Positions 21,221-32,500 of a DNA stretch of 64,000 nucleotides are shown one piece after another (within the stretch, counting starts at the first letter, position 1; each line of letters begins with the position of its first letter). The translations under genes were made by a program, and so were the position numbers. Below the pieces are notes generated by a model. It did not search any database and was not told the DNA's origin. It was given only the letters and a program-made list of their open reading frames with translations. The stretch is from Poecilobothrus nobilitatus (lineage: Eukaryota; Arthropoda; Insecta; Diptera; Dolichopodidae), in the NCBI GenBank assembly GCA_947095535.1, contig OX352773.1, forward strand, positions 87,578,670-87,642,669, in the 5' to 3' direction.

Positions 21221-24200
21221 TCCGTTATAACATTTTCTTTTTTTATTTTCAAAAAAAAAATTTCTTTCTTCCCTCTTTTACTCATTGACTTCTATAATTT
21301 AATTTCATTACAGAACACTTAAAACTATGAAAATTACTTTCCTGGACATGATTTAAAAGAAAAAAAATATAATTTTTTTATTCTAGTTTCTCTTTTTTGT
21401 CCCTTTTCTTTTTCTCTCAAATTATCTAGTAATACTTTTTTCAAATTACACAATATAAGGTTTTGTACGTAAAAATGTATTATGTATTAAATATTTTCAA
21501 AAATAAGTCATTGTATTCATTTGCATAACTAAAACTGTAATCCGCAAAGTTTATCGTAAAAATCCTTAGCATATATATGTATTAAAAAATCGTAGCACGT
21601 TTATAAAAAATATATAGTATAACACTTTTTGAAATTTTCTAAAAAAAAATATAGATGTCTTGTAACCTATTTTACTTAATATCAGAACTTATTTTTCAAT
21701 TATAATATTCTTTCCAATTCTTTCTTCATCCTTCATCATAATCTAAAACCGTATTTTTTTGTACAAATATTCTCTATTTTTTCATGCTTAAAACGACAAC
21801 ATTGTAAAACTTTTCACATAGAGCATGTTGAGATTTTGGGAATACGATAAAAAACAAAAATAACAGTTTTAACTGTACAATAACTATATACAAAAAATTC
21901 AAATCACGAATAAGTTAAAAAAAAAAAAAAAAAATTAAACAAAAAGAGAAGGTAAAACAAGAAAATCAGGTAAAAAATATAAAACAAAGAAAAAATTACA
22001 AAAAAATAACACGTGTCATTTGTATAATACAATTAATAAAAAATATATGTATACAAATATGTACTTTTTTGTGCGGTTCATATGTATATAATTATCTGAT
22101 AACTGTTTCTCTTGTTTTAAAAATATAAATATACAAAATATGTGCACATGTACATAAAACTTTAGGCACATCAAATTCTTTACTAAAGTACATAATAGCT
22201 AAAATTAAAAAAAAAATATATAAAAGACGAAAACATTATTTTTATCAGTTAATTAATTTACAAAAAAAAAAAACGACCACACTTTTTTTTAATCATTATT
22301 TCAAAAATTTAAAATTTTTTTTATTTGTTTTTATTAAAGTAAAAGTAAAAACAAGTGAACCTTGAAAGTTTAGTTTTAAAAATTGTGAAAAAAAAAAAAC
22401 AAATTAGAATAAAATAAAAGTAAGAATGAACATTTCAAGGACTCAGACTAATACCAAATAGCTTCACCACCTCCAACCATATTGGATTATCATATCTAAA
22501 GAACAGAAAAACTTTTCTTCATTTTATTCTTTTTTCTTACTAGTTATTTTGTCTTTGTATGAGTGTTTTATATTATATAATTGAAGTAATTCATTAAAAT
22601 ATCTAAAATTATACCTGCAAGGAAAAATTGTCAACAAGAAAAAATAAAATAAAAGTAAAAGTTACATAGAAGAAAGAAACATTTCCAAAATATTATATAT
22701 ATATATACAAAAATAATTAGAGTAATTCCTATTCACTAAAAGTTACAATCGAATTTAATAAAATAAACTGTAATATTGCAAATCGTAAAAGAATCATTTA
22801 TTTTTGGAACATATAGTGTCATTTTCATAATGTTTCATAATAACAGGCTATTCTTATTTCGTAACTTTTCTTAGCGATTAAATTAATACTAGAATTAAAG
22901 AAAAAATACAACAAGTTTATAGACTTTTATGATCAAATATCTAAACTATTTTCTTAGCTTTTATGAAATTCGTTTAAGAGCCAAAAAGAGCTAACTGAAT
23001 ATCGGTATAGTGATTGTAGCAAAAAATAGCGTATTCATCAAAAACTAAGTATTCAGTATGAATGTGACAGCATCCTTCAAAAATGAGCTTGTATCAAAAT
23101 CATAGAATGAATACAAAAGGTCAGGTATTATTTTACTTAATAGAATAAGATATTCATGATTCTAAACGTAATATAATTTTTTTAATTCGTGTAGTAATTT
23201 TTATGAACTTGCATTTTACTAAAATAAAACAAAAAAATATTTCCTGCATTAAAAAAAAAAATACATACCTACTTTTTTATTTTAATGATATTTTTTAAGA
23301 AGAAAAGAAAACAAGAAAATAAAAAAGAAATGATAAGATAAACTTTATTTGTACTTTACTCATAAAAATGTTAATCACGCGTTAATAGCTGTGCAATTAT
23401 AGTTCTTTTTTCTCTTATTGTCTTTTTTCTCTTCCTCTTTTTATCCAAGAATGTTTTTTAACATTCTCTTAGATTTAACTATCTTATTGTCTTTCTCTTT
23501 CTAAAATTTTTTCATAACATTTTCATGTTTTTAAAATTTTTTTTTTTATTTAATTTTCTTATTGTTTTTTTATTTTTTTTTATTTTTCTGTACAAAAAAC
23601 AAATTAAACAAATTATTATCCTTCAGGATAACAAAAAAAAAAAAAACCTAGCATTAAAATATAAAGGACTTTTTAAATATAACGTCTTTCAAACCTTTTA
23701 TTAAACTTTTGTGAAGATGGAATAAGGCAAATATTGAGATTCAGATTCCAGTTTACCTGTTCTCATGTGTTGTTTTTTTTTGAGTATTTTTAGTTAGTTG
23801 TTAAAAAAAAGAATTACCTTGCACTATTATTTATGAATCCAACCGTTATCAAAAATTCAAAGTATTACTATATTAGCGAAATGATTTATTATTAATATCT
23901 TATGTTTTTTTTTTCGATTAGAAAAATAATTAAAAAAAAAACTTTTTAAGTTAATAACCAATTTTGCTTTTTAGAAAGAAACAATTCTAGCTGTCTAACA
24001 TACACCACCACAAAATAGAGAATTTAATAGTTTTAGGCAAAACAGTTTAATATTGAATTATGCTGTATAACAAAAATTAAGGGAAGGGATAATAAACGGT
24101 TTCAGATTGTTTTGTAAAAATTTAAAATTGAATTAACAAAAAAAAAAAAACGAGTAGATGAAAAAAATTAAAAATATCTAAAAATAAAAATATTATCTGG

Positions 24201-25294
24201 ATGCATTCGTTAACATTTTGTCTATGGAAAATGTTTCAAAAATGAAAATTTAATTATGATATATAGTCGACATCTTTTTTGCCTAACTTTTTATAATTTA
24301 TTAATAAAATTCAGCATATTATAATATAAAATTATTAATAAATACGTCTTTTAGAATATTTTTTTTTCTTTTAATTGCCGGACATCTGTCAAATTTATTG
24401 ATTTCTTTTTACGCATTCCTAAAAATACAAAAAGGATGTATTTCTAAATAATTTATTCCTTTCCATTTCTAATTTTATATTTTTGTTTTTTGCTTTTGTT
24501 TTTTGCTTTTGTTTATTCTTCTTTTCTTGTATTTGTTTAACTTCTAATTAAAGAAGTAAATAATATCTCTACAACATATAAAAAATAAAAATTTGTTTTC
24601 TATTCTTAACATAAAATTGATCTATTTTATCTGCCATGTCATATTTAAAAGCTCTTAATTTATTTTATTTTCAGTTGTTCGGTTATATTTGGATTTTATA
24701 AGAGAAACTCTTATTAACGATGAAAAAATTGGACTAAAAAAAGTTGAAGCAATGATATATGTATCTCTACTATTATTCCACATATGATAATAATATGTAA
24801 TAGTTAAAAAATCATATCGAAAAAAATACTAAAAATTGATGGCGCCATTCAGATTAGCACGTGCTTCTCGTTTTTAACAACTTTGCCGTTTCATTGTGCC
24901 GTTGATATTTTCAAAAATTTTATGTTTTACATAATCTAAGAAATATCCTTGATGATAGTTAGTATATATTTATATTTATATATATATATATATATAAAAA
25001 ATACATAAATATAATATAATATATGTTTATAAATGAAAAAAGTATTTTTAGCGCATGAGAAAATTATAAGACAAAAAACAAAATTAGAAAGGAAGAGAAA
25101 AACAGAGAGGAATATAAAAAAAGGAACAATCATGAAGTAGGAAGTATTATTAGATATACCGGAAAAAATAAAATTCTTTAACAAGTTTTAATAATATTCA
25201 TATATATAGGATTATTTCAACTCAAACTCAAACTATACATATAATATTCCAGACTATAATTTTAATAATCACAGTTTATTCCCAAAACCATTAC
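21221..25294 (-). other. Intron, AT-rich; contains candidate recursive splice point
   Basis: Long, mostly low-complexity intron. Apart from the splice-like site at 22614/22615, small patches of higher GC occur at 22430-22500 and at 24838-24912, where AGCACGTGCT (an E-box palindrome) and GGCGCC occur. No reading frame or repeat family was recognised in either. Confidence 0.55.
22609..22660 (-). promoter_or_regulatory. eag: Candidate recursive splice site (ratchet point)
   Basis: On the transcript strand a 45-base pyrimidine-rich tract, a TTGAC branch-point match and TTTTTCCTTGCAG are followed directly by GTATAA, so a 3' splice site abuts a 5' splice site (junction between 22615 and 22614). 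This is the layout of zero-length exons used for stepwise removal of long fly introns. It is the best such site found by eye in the 46-kb intron. It would divide the intron into about 37.3 and 8.8 kb. Confidence 0.5.
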
Positions 25295-25369
25295 CCGTTC
25301 CATTATCTATCCCCATTCTACTACTTTTGCTCCAGCATGTAACAATAATGCAAATCGTTTTAACAGAGC
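25295..25369 (-). CDS. Speculative 75-base cassette exon of eag
   Basis: The transcript strand has a strong pyrimidine tract and CAATTTTTAG|GCTCTG, then an open frame to ACGG|GTAATG. Read after the A left by the exon at 59950 it gives SSVKTICIIVTCWSKSSRMG and IDNGT. Its last G would make Glu with the next exon (E-TPLW, as in the long Drosophila isoform). The phases therefore fit, but the residues do not resemble the known Drosophila insert. If the donor is not used, the frame ends at a TGA near 25270, which would make a truncated protein. It may be chance. Confidence 0.3.
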
Positions 25370-28300
25370 CTAAAAATTGAATAAGAAGCAAAAAGAAAAA
25401 AAACTTGACCAGATAACCGTTTTTAATTTCTAAGTTCATTTTTAAAACTAGCACACATTTAGCTAAACTGTAAGTACATATAAAAAGGATAATTATAAGT
25501 AAATAGGACCGCTAGGGACATTATTTTTTCCTGGCATATCGTCAAAAAATGATTATTCAATTATAGCAAGATTATGTACATTGTTCAGTAAATAATAACT
25601 TTACTAGCGTTATGAGAGTATTCTGTGTTCCTAACTAAATAAATTTATCTTATGATATCATATTTGTTTTATATGTAATAATAAAATTTAAAAAAAAAAA
25701 TGTACAAAATTTTCTGGTATACATAAGATGTAAAAAAGGTCAAAAAAAAAATGATGTTAAAATATTTTTTTCTTCTTTGTATCAAATTCCATATCTATAA
25801 ATTTATTCTTCTTATTTTTTTTTTATTTATTATTTTAATTTTCAAGGACACAAAATACATTTAAAGTGTATCTTTGTTGTATCTTATTAAACTATTTAAC
25901 AAAAATAAATAGATAGAATCCCTTTTTTCCTTTTTTTTTTTTTTTTTTCCATTTTTAGATTTTTTAATTTATCCTTTTTCTTTAAGAATTTTTAGGGAAT
26001 AGTTTTCTTTTCAACTTTTAAAAAAAGTGTCTATTTTTTCTTAAAAAAAAAGAAAATACGGAAATGGAAAACAATCTGTAAATAATTGTAAAAAACCAAA
26101 ATACCATAAAATAAAGTTTATTAATTTATTTCCATACGAAAAACAAAAAATATAAATAGGTACATATTCATCTAAAAGTGTGCCACATTATTCAAATAAA
26201 AAAATAAAAAAAATAATTCTTTTATTGTGGTTTAAATATTATTTTATTTAAATATGGTTTGATAACAGATTCGTTTTTTTCTTAAGCCTATAGATTTATC
26301 CATTTGAAAAATACTAACCACAACCGCAATATAATAAAAAAAAAAAATTTATAATAATAATGATAAACAAATGAATGGAAAATTATTATAAAAGTTTTCT
26401 AAAAACATATACATATATACAAATTTTTGGAATAAAAAATCATTTTATATTCAAACTTCTATTAATATTATTTTCTAACAAAATTTACAGATTCAAATTA
26501 TATTCACTTGATAAACCGGTTTACTCTGTGGTTTACTCTCTACAACATCACATTATCATGCCTCAAAACTTAAAATTTAAGGTAAAATCCACTAAATATC
26601 ACAAATTTTTACTAAATATGAAGTTACATTGTGGTTTTTCTTTTTTCTCCTATATCTTCACTATCTCCTTCTTACAAAGTTTTTTTTGATATAAAAATAA
26701 AAAGAAAAAAAAATTTTTTTTTTTATTAAATTGAATTAAAATGAGAATTGGCAGCTTTCAAAAGGAAAAACAAAAAAAAAAATATTCTAATTAAAATATA
26801 AGACGTTCAATTGTGTGCGGGTAGTTAGTGGATTTCTACAAAATTAAGTAAATTATACAATTTACGAAAAATGGGTAATATTAAGTTTAATGTACCGTTA
26901 CAATTATTGTGGAACATAATCATAATAATAATAAAAAGAATAAAAAGAAAACAATACTTATACAAAAAAAAAAAAAAATAAAATAAAAAGTGGTATAATA
27001 AGAAAAGTAAATTTAAAATAACTCAAGAGAGAAATGTTATTAACTTTAACAACAAAATGAAAATTAATTTTGATTATAAAAACGGTATTATACTCATTGT
27101 TACGTATAGTTATAGGTAGTTCCCACTCTTTATTTTTTTGTTTAAAAATTAAAAACTTGAATTGTTTTAAATCAGATAATATATATTATATATATATTAA
27201 TACATGCATACATATCGTACGCATATACTTAAATACATATATAATAAATACAAAAGAGGTGAAACATGTTATTTGAATCAAACACTGAGTTGTTTTCTGT
27301 TAATGTATTTTGTTTATACATAAATTAAATTTTTTTCATATATCGGCAGTACAGTTATCAAATATAGTTATTGTAAGAAAATTAATTATCTTTATTTATT
27401 GTGTGAACTTTACTTTAATTACTTAGATTTGAATTATATTTATTGATTGTTAAAAAAATACCTTTCTTAATATCTTCATACATAACTTTTTTTTTTGTTC
27501 CTTTATTGTTACCCCAACCTTATTTATAGTATACATCTTCAAAATATACCTGTAAATTTTTTCCTTTATCCTCCATAATTTCTAAAGTTTTCTAAATCTA
27601 TCTAAGTCTAACAAATCTATATCCTTATAGCGAAAACTAAACTGTACATTTTTATTAAAAGGCGTATCCTTAAATTTATTTGTAAAAGAAGTAGTTTTAA
27701 TTTGGTTAAAGTCTAATACTATGTGAAAGAATTTCGTGTAACACCTCTGGGCGACTTTCAATGTGTTCCACTATCCCTTGTACAAAAAAAAAAATAAAAA
27801 TAAAAAACTTAAAATAAGGGTAAGTATAAAATAAAACTCAATAGAATTTAAAAAATTTTTTTTTTCCTAATTATTAAGAAGGAAAGTTTAAATTAACTAT
27901 ATAGGAGAGCTGCAAAAAAAAAAATATTTAAAATAAATGGAATAGATTGGAATATATGTAGGAGATGGAAAAGTGTTAGGATAATTTGTTTTGTTAAAGA
28001 TTATCTATACCAACCTTTACCCTCCGACTTCGATATATGAAGATAACCTGGAAACAAAAAATAAAAAGGAATCGTTTTGTATTCAAAATTAAAAAAATAT
28101 TTTCTGCAATCTTTAACAAAACAAATTTTGATCATTTTTCTAATTTTTTTTTTTTTTTGATTTTATTAATTATTTTATTAAAATTAATTACAAATTATTT
28201 TCTGGATTATAAAATTATTAGATGTATAATTATATATTTTAATTGTAGAAGGCAATATGAAAACAGAATGATAGGTAAAGAGATTTCTTTTCCAGCTTTA

Positions 28301-28399
28301 CTTAAATTGGGCAAGTATTTTATAACAAAACTTCTAGAACAAGTTTTAGAAATATAGGTACTATAATATATCACTATTTCAAGTCTGGAAATTGTTAAG
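25370..28399 (-). other. Intron, no feature
   Basis: Strongly AT-rich intron with many homopolymer runs. The open frames here consist of AT-rich codons (Lys, Asn, Ile, Phe, Leu, Tyr) without any recognisable motif. No repeat shared with other parts of the window was seen. Confidence 0.6.
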
Positions 28400-29303
28400 A
28401 ATTTCAAAGTAAAGATTCCATCAAGAAGAGAATGGAGACAAGGAAACCCGTTGGGTGAAGTAGGCATCACACTCTTTACTGATGGGTCAAAAATAGACTG
28501 CGGTGTCGGTGCTGGTGTCTATTCAGAAAAATTCAAAATAGAACATGTTTTCAGACTTCCTAATAAATCCAGTGTATTTCAAGCTGAAATGCTAGGAATC
28601 TGGAAAGCATGCCAAATACTTAGAAGTAATACTTCTTTTGGTGGGAAACATTGCCATTGTCACTGATAGCCAAACAGCAATCCCTTAGGGCCCTTAACTC
28701 TGCGATGATAACATCCAAGCTTGTCAGAAAATTGTCTGACGAGCTTAAGAATATAAGCTATCAACACAATTTTTCATTACTGTGGGTTCCGGGACATAGG
28801 AACATCACGGCAAATGAACATGCTGATGAATTAGCAAGGAGGGGGTCCAATCTGAATGCTTCACTGGAAGAACAGGTGGATCCACCACTAAACAGCATTA
28901 CAAGAGATATCCTTCTACACTTTTTATCCCTAGCGAAAAGAAGGTGGAATGAATTATCCTCATGCCGTACGACCAAGCAAATATGGCCGTCGTACGACAC
29001 CAAAGGAATGGTTAACGGACAACCTATTGAAGCTATCTCGGCGGGACATAGCCAGAGCAATAGGTGTGTTCCCGGGACACTGGCCAATTGGCGACCATGC
29101 GACCAGATTAGGTATTCCATGCAATACATCAAGCCGCAATTGTGGAGAAAGAAACCATTATACACTTCACCTGTAAATGCCCAGCGCTGGCCAGGGCCAG
29201 AAGAGCAGCTCTAGGTAGCGATAAATTTAACGATCTTAGCGATGTAGCGACCAAGCATCCTGCAGAAATGGTAAGGTTCCTGAATGCCGCGAAATGGATT
29301 TGA
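28400..29303 (+). pseudogene. LINE 3' end: RNase H domain and C-terminal zinc knuckle (broken)
   Basis: A 5'-truncated non-LTR retrotransposon. The frame from about 28400 gives KIPSREEWRQGNPLGEVGIT, then the RNase H motifs LFTDGSKIDCGVGAG (first Asp), VFQAEMLGIWKACQIL (Glu), IVTDSQTAI (second Asp), LLWVPGHRNITANEHADELA (last His/Asp), a cysteine motif near SRNCGER and the C-terminal end MVRFLNAAKW with a stop at 29301-29303. At least two frameshifts (near 28640-28680 and 28960) and a stop break it. The base composition is clearly richer in GC than its surroundings. An RNase H after the RT points to an I/LOA/R1-type LINE; the clade is not certain. Confidence 0.88.
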
Positions 29304-29444
29304 AATTAAATTCGTTATAGCCTAAACATAAGCCTTGTGGTCACGGAAGTGGTAACAAAACGGTGCTAACGCGCTAATTGTGGTCTTGTCACGGTTGTCA
29401 CGACCAGCCACGTAAACCAACCAATCAACCATAATATATCAAAC
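29304..29444 (+). other. LINE 3' untranslated remnant
   Basis: GC-richer sequence with CTTGTGGTCACGGAAGTGG and CACGGTTGTCACGACCAGCC directly after the stop of the LINE fragment, fading into AT-rich DNA near 29430. No poly(A) tail or target duplication was clear. Confidence 0.6.
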
Positions 29445-30779
29445 GAGGGGCGAAATAGAGTCGAACGAAATAAAGTCGAGTCGACTTTATTACCAAAAAC
29501 AATGAAAATAAAGTCGAATCAACCATTCTATCTTATTTCCAATAAAATTTGTCCAAAAATAAAGTCAAATGTAAAAAAGGAAATAAAGTCGACTCGAAAC
29601 TCTTATTATTAAATATTAAGAGTTTTATTAAAAAAGCACGTGCTCTTTTCATTCTAAATACAACTATTAGTTTTCAAACTCAAAAATGTAATGTAAATGC
29701 AATTGTTACATTTAAAGGAATTTTATTCTATTGATAACAAATTGAAACTGGTTTAATTTTTATTATTTAGAATTAGATATTGGGTTTTATTAAATACACA
29801 AAACATAACAAAAACATAGTTGGTTGCAAAATTAGGGTTGCCTCCTTTTCCGGAATATGTATTTGTAAACTTTCTTTTCATGAATATCAGTTTAAGCTCT
29901 AAAATAGCAGGATCTTTCAGCTGAAAAATGGAACTCTATTTGGACTCGATTTTGATAAGAAAAATGTATGTTTTATTTTTCACTTTTTAGTTCATGTTGA
30001 AAAAGAAAGTTTTTAAAAAAAATTTTTATTATTTAAAGAAGACACATGTTGAAATTTATATTAACGATGTATTAGTTATTTATTAAATTCATTCTAAAAA
30101 TCAATATTGCTCTTTTTCCAAAATTTTTAATTAAAACCTCTGTTTTAATATAGGATGTTCGGCAGGAGTCTTTTTTTCTAAATTTTAAAATTATGACTTT
30201 TTTTCATTCGAGCCTTTTACCATATTTTCGAATATTGCCATTACAAAAAATCAAAAGACCTCTTTGAATCTTATAATAACTATAAAATTTATAACCTAAA
30301 GATTGATCTTTAAGTGCGTTAAATAGATACTAATTTTTGTTTTATCCTTATTCTTCAACAATTTCCTCTTTAATAACAGATGAAATAAGTGATCTAAGCT
30401 TATGCCACCGAATCAAGCAAAATTAGAGTTATATACAAATTCCGGAAAAGGGGCCAAACTTGTTTTGGTAAATATCTATGAAATCCTTTCAAATCCTAAT
30501 CTGGCTTGTACATATCTTCTCTTATATAAAGAAGAAAGTTTTTTGGTTTGTTTGTTCGCTTATAACTTCAGAACCACTTTCATGGAATATGTGGCTGTAG
30601 AAGTTATGTTTGTACATGTACGAGTAATAAAAAATATAATTAAATGTTTTCATACTTTATTTTATTTTTTGAAATTTTTTTTTGGAAATAAGGTAGAATT
30701 GCTAATTCGACTCTATTTCCATTGTTTTTGGTAATAAAATCGAATCGATTTTATTTCGTTCGATTTTATTTAACCCCTC
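29445..30779. mobile_element. 1.3-kb DNA transposon-like element with palindromic terminal repeats
   Basis: Both ends start GAGGGG (left 29445-29450; right, minus strand, from 30779) and stay inverted for about 75 bases, including ACGAAATAAA and TTATTACCAAAAACAATG. Each arm holds a palindrome: AATAAAGTCGA-G-TCGACTTTATT at the left and AATAAAATCGA-A-TCGATTTTATT at the right, 11-base arms around one base. The motif AAATAAAGTCGA recurs several times just inside the left end, as transposase-binding arrays do. The interior has no recognised transposase; an open frame at 30402-30734 (MPPNQAKLELYTNSGKGAKL) is of unknown meaning. No target duplication was clear. It lies next to the LINE end. Confidence 0.7.
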
Positions 30780-31299
30780 TATAAAAAATGTTTTATTTTA
30801 TTTACTAAAATTTGATATAGATCAGAAGTAAATTAATTAATATCCAATTGATATTAAAATAGTTCTAGGTGTAAGGTGTAGTTTTTACTGAGGGCTAAAT
30901 TTGAAAACAGATTATAAATTTAAACTCAATTAAAACTGGCCAATGATCTATTAAGGTTATAAATACGATAATTTCCCTTTATTCATATACGAGTAATTAA
31001 GATCATTCAGTAGAATTTTGTATTTGACTAATGGCGTTATTGTGTCAGACATTTTTACTTAATCCAAGTATTAGTTATGTTGTCCAATTAGTAAACTATC
31101 ACAATCAATTGAAAATCATCCGTTAATCAAGGGTTAATGAATGATGTCAAATGCTAGAAAAATATAGTACTTAATAGTTATCATTATTGTTAGTATTTTT
31201 TTATTAAGGTTAATGATATTAATAATAATGTACTATAACTAATCTAATGAAATATAAACATTTTAAATACCGCAAAAAGAATTTAGCAGTGAAAATTTG

Positions 31300-32500
31300 C
31301 AATTTAAAATACATTGACAGACTAACCATGCAGACTAAGAGAATTGATCATGCTCGGGTAAGGTTTGGCTCTTAATGTGAATTAGTTGATGTTAGTATCA
31401 AAGAGCTCAGACCTTTAAACAGACCATTAAATAAGCAATGATAGATCTAAAAAGAACTTGGTATGATCTCTATAACACATAAGACGATAACTAATTAAGT
31501 TTATGATTTGAAAATTCTATTTCTCTATGCTAGGCAATTAGATCGCAGACTTTACTGAAATTTGTAAATATCATGGTATTTAAAATATCAGAGACAAATT
31601 CAGACAGATTGGTAACTGTGGATCTATATTTTTGAAAACCATGTTGTTCTGGTGAAATAAATAGTTAGCAATAATAAACAAATTAGGAGCAAACCATTTT
31701 TTTAATTAATTTAGGAATAGTTGACAGTTTAGCAATGGGTCTATAATTACATATATCGCAATGAGCCTCTTTCTTTTGTATTGGGTTAAAAAATTAAAGT
31801 TTCCAGGGGTCAGGGAAGGAACCACGTTGAATTGACAAATTAAATAATGTTGGACACAGTAGTTTAATATTATTGATGAAACTCCGTTATTTTTTAGGTT
31901 AGAGGGACTAGGTTATCTAAACATGACTAGTTTGGCTCAAAACCTTACCGGAATGGGGAAATTTTTTAAGAAGAATGTGAAAAAAAAATTGAAGACAATC
32001 TGCGATTGTCTAATATTATGTCATTTTTGATGAATCTAATATTGTTTCTTAATGCTGGCGGATAATCATCAGTACTATGTTTATTATTAACAAAATCAAA
32101 AAAACGTCGCATTGAAATAACATTGTCATTTGATTGTGTCAATATAATTTTTATATGGAGAATCAGATAAAATTTCAAATCTATTGTAAATATCAAGAAA
32201 GGTATTATAATGGTCAATGTTTGTTTCCACATATTTTTCCATGTACAATTACATTTGTTCCTCAGAGAACGAAATTCTTTAAATGACCATGGAGCTGAAT
32301 TGTTAGAGTATTATGAGCTTTTATGGGAATTGGTAAGCAAAAACATGTTGTTAGCATCACATAAAACTGTTTTAGATAGCTATTTAGATGTGATGAAGAG
32401 AAGATTGATTCCACATTGAGTGTGCCTTTGAGGGAGTTTAAATATGTGAAATAAGTTTTGGCAATAACAAACTTTAGATAATTTTCAGAAGTAGAGGATT
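31300..32500 (-). pseudogene. Decayed LINE reverse transcriptase, antisense
   Basis: Read on the minus strand in shifting frames: FFDFVNNKHSTDDYPPALRN with IRFI, then GSFPDPWKL, FNPIQKKEAHCDI, CNYRPIAKLSTIPKLIKKMV and QNNMVFKNI. These follow the order of the finger and palm region of jockey/CR1-type reverse transcriptases (NYRPI...PKLIEK...QHGF). There are many stops and frameshifts, and no complete domain. Direction is opposite to the LINE at 28400. Confidence 0.7.

Noticed and set aside
23258..23300. Second possible recursive splice point (AAAGTAG|GTATGT, transcript strand)
   Set aside because: The pyrimidine tract lies too far upstream of the AG and A-rich sequence intervenes.
24838..24912. 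GC-richer patch with AGCACGTGCT and GGCGCC, considered as an exon or enhancer
   Set aside because: Frames are closed within a few codons, and a single E-box palindrome is not enough to call a regulatory element.
28761..29165. Minus-strand open frame of 134 codons
   Set aside because: Antisense to the RNase H/C-terminal part of the LINE, whose plus-strand motifs are convincing.
30402..30734. Open frame of 110 codons inside the palindromic-ended element
   Set aside because: No recognisable transposase or host motif, and it runs into the terminal repeat; mentioned only as unknown content of the element.
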